Assembly (NCBI GenBank): GCA_963855995.1
Contig: OY979723.1
Coordinates: 13,468,713 to 13,532,712 of the forward strand
Direction of reading: 5' to 3'
Source: Muricea muricata
Lineage: Eukaryota; Cnidaria; Anthozoa; Malacalcyonacea; Plexauridae
Length of the DNA stretch: 64,000 nt
Positions within the stretch are counted from its first letter, which is position 1, and each line of letters begins with the position of its first letter. The notes under the pieces were generated by a model. The model was not told the origin of the DNA. It searched no databases and worked only from the letters and a program-made list of their open reading frames with translations. The position numbers were made by a program, and so were the translations under genes. Shown one piece after another: positions 17,702 to 47,320 of this stretch.

Positions 17702-20700
17702 TTATTTTCCTTGCAGAAGACCACGGATACCACCGCTTCCTCTGCGCTTTTGTTTATCTTTGGCTTTTTCCTCTTTGATATGCTTGAGGACAGTTCGAAC
17801 GACCTGCTCAAAAACATCATCGACACCATTCTCAGAAAGCGCAGCACATTCTAAGAATGCATATGCGTGCACGTTATTGGCTAGCTGCAGACCTTCGTCG
17901 TATGTTACAAATCTCTCCTGTGGCACGGGTTTTCCCGAGTTCAGCCCGATGGAACCGTTTCGGTTCAGGCTCGCGCGTGGTCGCGAATCTTTCTTCGTGG
18001 CTACGATGACAACAGCGGCACTGGGACTGCCGTGCTTTTCCAGTTCTGGTAACCAAACCTTCGACACATTCTCGAAGCTTCTCCGACTGTTCACCGCGTA
18101 GCACACGATGAATACGTCACAGTTGGGATAGGACAGTCTTCGGAGTCCTTCGTATTTCGGGTCGCCAGAGGTGTCCCAAAGACCGAGTTCGAGCTTGCGA
18201 CCGTCAACTTTAATCTTGTGCGTGAAGGTTGAGAAAAATTCCGGTACTTCTTGGTTCGTCAGTTTTCCGTCTTTTAAGGCGCACAACAGCGACGACTTTC
18301 CTGTTTTGCTGTCGCCAACTGTTACAATGTTGAGAAAATCTTGAAAATCGACAGAAAATGCATTTAGATAAACAGTCAGATATCCATAACACAAACACAA
18401 CTCTATGGTAAGTGCTTTTAAGTATGGTCACACAACATATTTTATTCAGCTTCACCACAAGGCCATGGAAACCACAACAACGTGGGCTGGCTAACCCACC
18501 TTGTCAACTTTCCCGGTGTTTCCCAGAAAACCCACGGGTTTCGGCAGAACCGGATTTGGGAGGGATGAGAACTAAGAGCATGTGTTATGCATTCTTTTTA
18601 AAATATCTTTGTCTTTCTTTCTCTATATATGTTGCCCTTCTCCTGTGGGCACAGCCGTAGGCAGGTAAAGTACGGATGCTTTGAAAGCAGAGCCATGACT
18701 ATTTATACTCTTTCATATTGCAGTGAGAAGCCGGCTTATTGAGAATCAAACTAGCGATCCTGGAGAGAAAAGGAGAGATGTATGATAGCATACCATTACG
18801 GTGACTTATTGGCATTTAGTAGATTTATTCTTTTTAGAAGAATGATTCAAATGACAAAAATTACAAATAAACATGTTGCCCTCAGCAAATTAATAGCATT
18901 TTTTTCAACATTAACACAGCCCCCACCCTCCCCTGCCCTCCCCGACGACTGTTTACAGGTTGTATGCATGATCGCTTTGCTTTGTATCGCCTTTGTGTCA
19001 ATTCACAGCGCCAAGTGTGGCCTGATTGCGAAAAATATATGCCAAGTCACAAAGAATCTACACGCGTGAAGTGAGTTGCATAACGAGTCTTGGCTGAGCG
19101 ATTAAGGCGAGTCTGGCAGGATAAATAATCACTTGGCAGTCACGAATTGTCACAAAGTACAGATTAAGCTCATACTGAAGAAAAATTAAGGAATGAAAAG
19201 AAAGAAAGTGTAATTCTTGCGAGGACGTTATTTAGCTGAGGCCTGAGACACGTTCTCGTGTCCTCATGGTTGTCCTAGAGAAGTTTACCTCCAGGAGACT
19301 GAGAAAAAAAACCAACATGTTTTTTATTGAAAAATACTAAGCTAGCTTCTGGCACAATGACAAGCAACAAATTAAGTTGATCCAGCATGGCAATTTACAC
19401 ATTCCAGTAGAAAATATTTATGGTAATGTTTCTTTGTTAAACTCAAAATAGTATCGTGGTTACCGCAATTATGTATCAGAATGTGCCCAAGTATGCGAGT
19501 TTACACAATTATGACAAAGTATCAAATGATGAAAGGAATGTACTCAGACTGAACAAACTTTTTCATATAAAGATTTGTCGTTACCTGGCTTTTTAAGTAG
19601 AACTTATTCGAGTCTTAGTGCTTTTTTGCATTTTTACTGGTATATGTTTAAGTATCTGTCTTATCCCAGAATGTTTCATGTCCTACAGTGTTAATTTTAG
19701 CCTTTGTTCAAAAGCTCAGCGGTAACTGTGCTGACAATAAACGCAACTGTGTCAAACAGCAAACTTATGATGGAATTTAGGCTAGTCTCGACAGCTAGAA
19801 AACAAATAGAATTGAATTCGTGCACATAAAGTTTATTTATCTTTAAAATCTTCGTGTGAATTTGGCTATACTAACTGTACTAGCTGTTGAGCTCTGAGTC
19901 AACAAGCAGAGATCAAATATTTCATGAAACTGAAGAAAGATATTTAAGCAATTCGTATCCGAAAATATTTCGTCAGACGCTATCATCAATGTCTATATAT
20001 AAACCTTTTTTAATATATTTAAGTCTGTTTTAGGGTTAGGACTCATTTTTTACGATTCCAATGGTAATTTGAATTGTAGAACAACGGATAAAAGGTCCGG
20101 GCGATCAAAGGCCAAGGTTAACCTCGAGGTTAACCGGAATCTGAGATCCAATCGTTTTTCTTCGTATTGCAAACAAATGTTAAAAGAATTTGGTTGCGTT
20201 TTGACTTCCTGACGACGGGTGCTTTGCTACGATAAAGTTTTCGCTCGAGTGGAAATCGAAACTATGGCAATATCGCACTTGTATAACCACGAACTATTAA
20301 GCCTTGAATGAAAACGACGCCGAGTTCGTTTGTAAAATTAAAAGTCGTTAAGCTTGGAGGTAAAAAAATTGAGACAGCAAAAATCTGAGTAATAGAGTGG
20401 AAATTTTTGAAATAGTTGGGAAATCGACAGGAAAGAGATTAAATGTTTGCTAATAGCGGGGTGTTTAAGGTCTTCGAAGCTTCTGCTGTATCAAATTTAT
20501 CAATTGAAGTGTCAATTTTGTTTAACTTTTGCTTTCATTGTTCTATAGAAGTATGCGCATAGAGAAATATATGTAGGTCACATCAAAATTAAGGAATTTC
20601 ATCATTTCGCAGTTATTGAAGAGGCTTTAATTGTACAAATTTGACACTCGAGAATCACGAAGCATGACCTAACTAGCTCTTACTAGCGTCACGATTACAT

Positions 20701-21513
20701 GCAAACATAACGTATATTATTTACTATCTGATGTGAACTAGATTCGATTTATAGTAGCAAATTGGTAGCAAAAAGGGGCAAATTGATAGAAAGCAACAAA
20801 ATGCATATACCACATGTGCATGCAGATTTTGGTGCCAAATTCAAGATTTCATGTGTGATATACTGAAAATAATCATAAAACAGCATTACTGTCGATGTGT
20901 CTAAGAGCTGTTCGTATTGAAGCTAAGCAATCAGCGAAAGTTATTAAGGAGCATGTTATAGGAATAATTGCTAAGATACACTGACACTGAGCTGTTATTT
21001 GCAAGCATTTCTTGAGCTTTTATTACCAATCAAGATGGTGATGATGATTTTCTTGTGTAAATTGTCCACATGGTAAAATGTCGCTAAAGTAAACATAGAG
21101 TCCAAGGCATAGCTGTTGATTTTTTATAACCCTTATCTCGCTACGGCCGAGTAATTGCCTTTGCTGCAGGGAACCTATAACTATCTTTCAGACAACAAGA
21201 CCCTGCGTTCAGAATCCTCTGAACTGTGGTCTCAGGTGAACGTCTCTACTTACAACCACTACGAAAGCAATAAGATGCCATTGATGAAACATTTAAATGT
21301 ATACTAAACAGCTACACTATAGAAACAAACGCCTTGGTGCATGGTTTGTATCGGAATTCCATACATAAATGAAAGCTAATTAAACATAGGCATAGCGTTA
21401 CTGATTTGGCGCGAATACGTTAGCAGGTCAGATATTAAACTAAATTAACTTAATACTATACAAATACACATGTACCAAAATATGATGGTATATTTACCTT
21501 TGGTTTTCGACAT
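17702..21513 (-). CDS. Atypical Rnd-like Rho GTPase B, two exons
   Basis: Exon 2 (17702-18339) encodes a Rho-fold GTPase with a functional-looking P-loop GDSKTGKS and a G4 TKKD. It shares two hallmarks of the GTPase-deficient Rnd proteins: GDS in the P-loop (Ser where RhoA has Gly14) and DTSG at G3, where DTSGDPKYE replaces DTAGQE. In addition, switch I reads VPEFFSTF instead of VPTVFENY, so the Mg-coordinating threonine is Glu. The C-terminus is basic and ends GGIRGLLQGK with no CAAX cysteine. Nucleotide hydrolysis is therefore predicted to be weak or absent, and prenylation impossible. Exon 2 starts with two bases finishing a codon. A good candidate first exon is 21498-21513 (ATG, five codons, AG|GTAAAT donor, phase match), giving MSKTKDFLNIVTVGDSKTGK at the N-terminus and 217 residues in all. 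That exon is inferred. Confidence 0.82.
18340..21497 (-). other. Proposed intron 1 of Rho gene B
   Basis: About 3.2 kb without recognisable coding sequence. It contains a perfect 20-bp palindrome at 20116-20135 and otherwise AT-rich DNA. Its size and phase parallel the proposed first intron of gene A. Confidence 0.4.
20116..20135. repeat. Perfect 20-bp palindrome
   Basis: GGTTAACCTCGAGGTTAACC is its own reverse complement with no loop. It could be a dimeric transcription-factor site or chance. Confidence 0.6.
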
Positions 21514-24500
21514 ATTTCAGTAGAATATTTAGTCTTGTTCGTCGTTCTTTAGAGCGTGCTACTCAGTATGATGCCAAATGCCATTACAAGGGTACTTAAA
21601 TATCACCGGCGAATCCAAAATTAGACGGAGACTGGACCCTAGTTACGTTGTGCGCGTCTCTGCTTACCGGTGACGTAATCAAATCCAATTTTCATGCCGA
21701 AATGAACGTTGTAGTTCTTTTATCAAATTTCTCGTGTAACTTTAGTGTTGGTAACTTTGGATGGCCTTAAAGTTGTGTATTACTTTATCTAGCCAAAATA
21801 TTGCCCAAGTATATGGTATATGTAACGCTATAGGCCAGTTGCTCGTTTGAAAGTCGAACTAACAGCGCCAGTGTTGGAAGAGCAGTCAAAGCGCAGAAAA
21901 GCGAAGATCATTTGAAAGGTGAAAGATCCGTGTTTCTGTGTGTTGTTGGCTTACTTAATCCCATGTAGCTTAGGCGTGAAAGAGTACGTTTCTTAATTAA
22001 AGGCGTGTTTAAACTGCGAGACTGATTGTACAGATTTTGACAAATTCCTTGTCAAAATTCATAGACGGAAGCTTTACTCCAAGGATGTTTATAAATTATA
22101 TCAGCTTAGCACTGCAACTCATCGAAAATTCAATTTTGGCTACCGGCTCGAGCAGGCTATATTTTGTGTAATATGCCCAGCCTGTACACTTCCTTTTCAA
22201 TATCATCATCTGTGGTTGTATTGACCAAATTAGACTCTGTTCCTGCTGCCCATAGAATACCAAGTGTTTTTTGACAGACCTCCTAAGACGTTCGTCTCTT
22301 TTTGACACAATTGAAAGAATTTTTCAAATCTAAGAACTTATACAACTTATATTCAAATTTTAAAAATTTTCATGCAAGTATTAAATATAACGGTATATTA
22401 GCTTTGAAACTACCGTCTTGCAACCATAACTATATAGGGCCATTTTGGTAAAAGTTTATATTGTATCAATTGCTCTTACAGAGTCTGGAAGATAGAAGAA
22501 AGTGAGGAACCATATTTTGAATGTTTATCCGAGCCTCAGTTACGTCCAAAAGAGGTCCTTTTCCAGCGTCCCATCTATATTTCTTTCATATTCCAATACG
22601 GAAACTCGCCTACGTGTTCACTGATGATTAGAACCGGCCTTTGCGGTCAGAAATGATGCTACAATCACGAGGAATGCAGTAGATCACATTTGTGCTAAAA
22701 CATCTACGTGCATCGTGGAGACAGAGGGAGTTTTCTGGCTGTGAATCATTTTCGGATTTCCTGTTATTCAATTGCAAATCATTTTTGGTTCGGCAATTGG
22801 TTAAAGTCGACAGGAACTATAGACACGCAGGCATGCTAACAACATGATGGCCTTCAGTCTTTTACAATTTGAGCATTAGCTTAGAACGCATGAAATACAT
22901 TCGAATTTCCTCGTGTTGATTTCGTCAGGAAAGACATGCAGTTAATAACGTATTGCACAGGAAATTGAAAAAAGGAAATTGAAATTGAGGAAACAGAGTC
23001 ATATGACTCGCTGTTTAGTTCTTAACAATAACATTTAGCTTAGCTAACACTTGGCCAAAACCATTAATACGCTAAGAATGACTTTCATTCAACTTCAGTG
23101 AGAAACGTGAAATGAGTATCACAAGATTCGCCCACTTTTAAAATAAAATGTCATTATTTCAGTACACGAGAGGCGTCAATATTGAAGCGTCTACTGCATT
23201 TTTTCAAAAGGTCTCTCTCTCTCTCTCTTTGTTCCCCTCCTCTCCCCCTGAAAAGATAGACCTTGCAAATAAATTGTAAGAGCATAGCTATAGGAATTTC
23301 AATTATTCTCAATGAGAATCAGTTAATTCAAGACCTAATCAAGGAGTTTCAAAGCCCAGCAACATTCATTAACCAGATGTTTTAAAGAGAAGAGTTATTT
23401 ATCAGAATACCAGAATTGGAACGTTATCAAAAATTGTTCCGGTTCTTTTTCCCTTTAAAAGCTCAGGACCAGATCCCATGTTGATGATAGGAATGACATC
23501 ATTTAGTGAAGAAAGGAATTACGTAACCGCTGCATAGTGGTCGCACATTTATAACACTCAGAAATCAGAATGAAGGATGGGTCTTGCCGGGATCCGGTAG
23601 TTCCTACGTTAACTGATTTCCTAGAAGAGAATGAAATATCGGAAGACACAAAACAGTTTATAGGAACATGAAAGTACATGTTTTTCCAGTAATTGAATAC
23701 CAATACACAAAGATTGACTGCCATGACTACAGTCGATAAACGCCACAGTCCTTAATAGTAAGTGCTTAAGAGTGCTAAAAGAATCACGTGAAGAATGGAC
23801 GAACAATATGTTGTAGTGCTACTTTAAACTAGTGACAAATATTAAAACACACAACTGTTTAGATTTGATAAGAAGGCCTTTTAGGGAGAAGTGTATAGTA
23901 TTTATAACACATGCTAGAAGCAAATAATAATAGACTTATTGGTAGAATGGTAGATATTTATCTGTTGCGGTTAGTTAAGGCACTTTTAATGATGTCATAT
24001 AGCGAGCTTACAAATGACGCAACATGGACGCTCTATTTCACTTCAATTTCTGCTGAAGGAGGCAAGTCGACTAAAAAAAGTTGACAAAAATCCACAGCAC
24101 TTGTGTCCACGCAGCAGGCAAAAACAGAGAGGGACAGTCCCTGCAGTTGACTTCGAAAATAAACAATACCAAACGAAGGTTTCATAGCAAAATCTTGTCT
24201 GGATATTTAGAAGTTGAACTAATGCTGCTGGAGTACCTAGTGAAGTTCAAATCACACGTCATAGAATTTTGTTTTATCGTCATTTCAGACAGTGAAAGAA
24301 CCTATATCTTTCGTGTACATTTATAGGTTGTACAGACAACGCACTAAACATTGCATAAAATAACTGTAAATCTACGAAGACAACATCAGAGAAGAAATAA
24401 ATTAACAACGTTTAGTTGTCTCTTGATACGGTGGAAAACAAATTCCGGTAGAAAAACATACATACAGTCTGTAAGAGTCAAATTTGCATGTTCTGAGACA

Positions 24501-26073
24501 AATCTATGGCGAGGAAAACGTAATTTTAGCCTAACAGGTTCTTAAAACGTAGGTTCTCATATGCGGGGTTTTACTGTATTTGAATGAAAGTGCATAAAGA
24601 ATGACTAGAAAATGAACTTTTATATATATATATATATGCCCTATTTACATTCATTTACACCTGAAGGCGTATCTACACGCCATGATAAGTCGTTTGAGAT
24701 TCTTACTCTGGTGTATGTGATTGAGCGAGAAGCTATATACATCTATATATATCGAGTGGCAAAAGTGACGCTAAAGATGACGGAAAGTGACTGCGCTACA
24801 AGACTTCAATATCAGTCCTGAACGAGGCGAGGTCAACACAGATTTCTGTGACTGTGTCGACCGCGCGGAGGAAGGAAAGCTCCTTCAATTTCCACTTCTC
24901 TAGAAACCAAATGACTGACGTTCTCACTCCAGATACGGAACTATGCCTATGAAGCTCAATGTTGAAATATCGAATGTCAGTGTTTGTCGTTAAAGGGAAA
25001 TGGCGAAAACTCTCTAAAACAATATTTAGAAGTCTATTACAAAATCTTTTTAACTGTTTTACCTTCGGAAGATATTCTCACCTAAATCAAAGAACCGTCC
25101 GTCATCTTGGGTTAACTCTTAACCGCATTAACAATGTTTTGGTGATGTCACAACAGGGATAAGCCAGTCGAAGCTTCTCCTAAATACCTAATTGAAACCT
25201 CTTCAGTCTGTGCTTAAATCCGAAACACTTGCTGTATGTGCGGTTATGGGATAATATCAATCACTGTGTCGTGGGAAAAAAATTTGCGTGACCCCAGTTG
25301 TGACGTATCATGCATGTCCATAATATCCAAGATGGCGGACAACTAAATATTTCAAGTCAAAATATCTCACGAAATAAGGCAGATATAAAAGTTCTATGAT
25401 AGACTTCTATATATTGTTTAGGAGACTCTTTCAAATAAAGTGATAAAAAATTTTGCTGCCATTTCCCTTTAAAGATGATGAATAAGATAACTCATTTTCA
25501 TACACCAGAACAACCACCTTATACGAGAATTGTGTCGTGTATAATGACCTTTGTTTGGAAGGCCTGTTTCATGTGTTGTATCAATCGTTTGAAAAAATTC
25601 CATGGGCGAATATGACTTAGCCAGGACAATCACGACCAAATGAAAAACAAGCCTATAAAGTGTTCTTTTGCAAAGTCAAAATTATAGTCTATGTAGTAGA
25701 ATGGCAATGAATAAGTATGCCAATTGCCAAGATATTATAAGGTTGGAAAAGAAGTATTAACAGTCACACACAATGAAAAGGTCACACTAATATTTTTTCA
25801 GCACATGAAACAAGTCTGTCACGTATTACCCAAATAAATACCACGTTACCACTACGAGATCATTTGCACCGTTCACAACTTGTTTTGAAACTGACTGAGA
25901 TGAAAACATCTGCAGTTAACTTACAAACACAACACAATGTAAATGCATGAAAAGACCATGCTCTTACAACGTCAAATGTACAGTGTTAGTTTGGATAGAA
26001 TTATTCTTAATTTAAACCAATTACACTAATTTAAACGAATTACGCTAATCAAGCAAGCATATCCAGGTCTTCA
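21514..26073. other. Intergenic tract between Rho gene B and KDM5
   Basis: No supported gene. Contents: a short CT microsatellite near 23215, an AT dinucleotide run near 24622, and the long foldback element at 24990-25472. The 3' UTR of KDM5 must lie at its right end. Confidence 0.55.
24990..25472. repeat. Large foldback element with TTAAAGGGAAATGGC ends
   Basis: The left end at 24990 and its complement ending at 25472 match over about 15 bp. The similarity continues inward for about 180 bp per side: shared blocks are AACAATAT followed by AGAAGTCTAT, a GATATT block, CCGYCATCTTGG, and GTCACAAC near the centre. No ORF, so a non-autonomous DNA-transposon-like or foldback element. Confidence 0.75.
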
Positions 26074-40943
<14,870 letters not shown>

Positions 40944-41758
40944 GAGGGAAAAATCTACATTACCACGCACAAAAACAATTTAAAGCACACACTACGCGAG
41001 TACGCCATATTTCTGCCAACCTTCCCCACTCGACTGCCCGGATAATATAAACCACCGGTTGCACGTGATGCAACCGACGTCCCTGATTGGGCAAATCGAA
41101 TAGTAAATCGTCCTTGATTGGCTGACGTCGTCTTAATAAATTTCCGTAAGGGAGACTGACATACGCAATCTATGTGAGCACAAAGAAAGCGACAAAATTC
41201 TGCTGATTGGCAATGAAGATTGGCATTGCTGGCAAAATATTGCGATTTTTATGTTTTCTGATTGGCCGCGCGTAAATTGAATAAAATTCTGAGAAATAGA
41301 GTCACAAAGTGTCAGTAATGTCGAATTCGCAACTCTATAACTTGCACTGCTTTTCCCTGAAATAGATGTGCATTGTTTTTGTGCATGGAAGTATACATTT
41401 TATTCTGATGGTCCTGGGTTCTTGTCTAGCATTCTTGTTGCTACCCAATCATGCAGTCTAAAGCTATATTCATATTCATCAATAGTTATATTCATAGGAA
41501 TATTTTCATCATCCTTTTGAATTTTAATGGTTTTCACAGAAAATTTTCTGTTTAAATCTAAAAAATAACTTGAAAAATGTTCAACACCAAAAAAATAAGT
41601 TGAAATTTCTTTTATAGAATTGCCCTCCCCAATGATTCCTCTGCAGAGTTTCCCTCGCGATTTGAACTACGAAAAAGACTGGGAGGAACAAAACCATTTC
41701 AGCGCGTATAACACGAAGTTCTTCAATTTGCAAACAAAACGGTCGTTAAATTTCAAAG
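40944..41758. promoter_or_regulatory. Divergent promoter region between KDM5 and CCDC77
   Basis: 815 bp between two start codons pointing outwards. ATTGG (inverted CCAAT) occurs five times on the plus strand, at 41086, 41117, 41206, 41219 and 41261. TGACGTCG (CRE-like) is at 41123. A palindrome with arms CGGTTGC and GCAACCG at 41056-41076 has CACGTG (E-box) inside. The motif clustering supports a shared promoter; start sites are not visible. Confidence 0.55.
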
Positions 41759-45635
<3,877 letters not shown>

Positions 45636-45664
45636 CTCTAAAAGTGATAAAGTTATTTTTGTAA

Positions 45665-45670
45665 AATAAA
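45665..45670 (+). terminator. Polyadenylation signal AATAAA of CCDC77
   Basis: Canonical hexamer 30 bp past the CCDC77 stop codon. Confidence 0.7.
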
Positions 45671-46190
45671 GATAATGCTAAGAGGTCACTTCTGTTTGTT
45701 GTCTGGTTTTGTGTTTTAGCCCCAAGAACACACAAAAAGTTTTGATGATTTTTTGTGTACATTTTGTGGGTGTGGAGTGTCTGAACATTTTGTGGGTGTG
45801 GAGATTTTGGAGCTGGTAAGATGGCGTTCCTAGCTTTCACTTCCCAATAACAATAAATATTTTGATAAGTCATGTTGAAAGAACTTCTAATAAATTATTT
45901 TGTACATAAATTAAGTCGATACGATTACGAAATAAATCAACTTATTAATTGAATATCTTATTTACATGTCGATAATTCTTCCCAAATCTAGGAATTTCGA
46001 AAATCATTATAACAGGATTGAATTTCCAAGAAATTCCATCTAATTTAGAATCCCTTGAACTTGAATTTTATATCAATTCTTATTGTGATAGCAAGTAACC
46101 CTAGGTAACCTTATCAAATCTCTACGATGAACGTCGCCCAACTAGCATCCTGCTAAAAATTCCAAGGACAACGACGTTTAAAAAGGAATC

Positions 46191-46569
46191 AATAGACAAT
46201 TCCCATGACAGACTAGATTTTGGTTCAGGCAATATGAGCGAAACTCATTTACCACAGTTAGAAAGAGTATCTTAAAATTAGTAGAACTGCAACGTTTTGT
46301 GGCAAAATGTTGTAAATGGAAGAAAATAATTTTCTTTTGAAATTTGCAAATTTTGGGCATATTTGTATTGCGCACGGGGAGCCTACAACATTCGAGGCGA
46401 AAGTGATAGACTCTAACAAACTTTGTAGAGCTATATTTTCATTATTTAAAGCATTTTGCCACCAAACTTTGCAATGCTATCAATTTCAAGACGCAATTTT
46501 CAGCTCGTATGGAAGATTTTGCTTCTTTTTGTCTGGATCAAATTTTAGTCTATCATGGGAATTGCCTAT
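46191..46569. repeat. Foldback family F1, copy 3 (diverged)
   Basis: Ends TAGACAATTCCCATGA and TCATGGGAATTGCCTA; internal blocks GAAATTTGCAAATTTTGG, TTGTATTGCGCA and TTTTGCCACCAAACTTTGCA are recognisably those of 33330-33712, but the arms are strongly diverged. Confidence 0.7.
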
Positions 46570-46680
46570 TTTTATAGGAAATTTCTTCCGCCGGGTTTTT
46601 TGTCAGATGTAGTATCAATTTTTTGTGATTGGTCTATAATTTCTTCCAAATCTACAAACACGTCTATAATTATCGCTAAA

Positions 46681-46761
46681 CTCGTTCCCAGAGATTCGCA
46701 AACAGCGCGCGGCTGGGCGTTTCTCCAACCGCGCGGCAAACGCAAGTCCCTGGGAACGAAG
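46681..46761. repeat. Short MITE with CTCGTTCCCAGRG ends
   Basis: CTCGTTCCCAGAGA at the left pairs with the CCCTGGGAACGAA end at the right; inner arms contain CGCGCGG and CCGCGCGG. Similar GGGAACGAG-ended elements are, from memory, common in coral genomes. Confidence 0.7.
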
Positions 46762-46808
46762 CTGAATTCTCCTGAGCACAAGCTTGAACTACTATCACAA
46801 CTTGTACT

Positions 46809-47270
46809 CACGATCATAGAGATTATAAATAACACTAGAGAGGACATCGAGGGTAAAATTTGGGAGCGCGGCTATTGGGGGGCAAATTCAAGTCCCGGAT
46901 GTTCACTCATTCACGATGTCCCAGGCAAAAAAGTCATTTTAGATGAGTTTTTCTGCTTTTTGAAATGTTTTTCCTCGTAAAAATATTGAAAATATAATTT
47001 CAGATCGTCTAAAATAATAAAAAACAATTGAAAAAGTACTATTTTGCCCACAAAACCGGCAGAACGACCTCAACAACGATGAGCAAAACATTTCATACAG
47101 ATTTCTGCTGTTGCTAAGGTGGTTGCTAAGGAAGCATTAGCTCAGCCAATAAGCGCCTGGCCCTGCATCCGGGACTTGAATTTGCCCCCCAATAAACGCG
47201 TTCCCTTTTGTTATCAGTGAAAAAGATTACAATGCCTCCTCTAGTGTTATTTATAATCTCTATGCTCACG
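46809..47270. repeat. Interrupted inverted repeat at the 3' end of IQSEC
   Basis: Two arm blocks on each side: 46809-46840 pairs with 47239-47270 (CATAGAGATTATAAATAACA), and 46866-46901 pairs with 47166-47200 (GGGGGGCAAATTCAAGTCCC). Between the blocks the arms have diverged, and a 264-bp central region is unpaired. Confidence 0.75.
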
Positions 47271-47288
47271 ATCACCATCCACGTGATC

Positions 47289-47294
47289 TTTATT
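47289..47294 (-). terminator. Possible polyadenylation signal of IQSEC
   Basis: AATAAA on the minus strand 26 bp past the proposed stop codon, next to the inverted repeat at 46809-47270. Confidence 0.45.
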
Positions 47295-47320
47295 TCCAAC
47301 GATACAAAATCACGTGTTGG

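Larger units (their letters stand above)
45671..47320. other. Intergenic gap between convergent CCDC77 and IQSEC
   Basis: No supported gene. Occupied largely by three inverted-repeat elements (46191-46569, 46681-46761 and 46809-47270). Both flanking genes end here. Confidence 0.65.

Noticed and set aside
25332-25346. ATGGCGGACAAC followed by TAA, looking like a strong start codon context
   Set aside because: The frame closes after four codons and the sequence is the arm of a repeat element.
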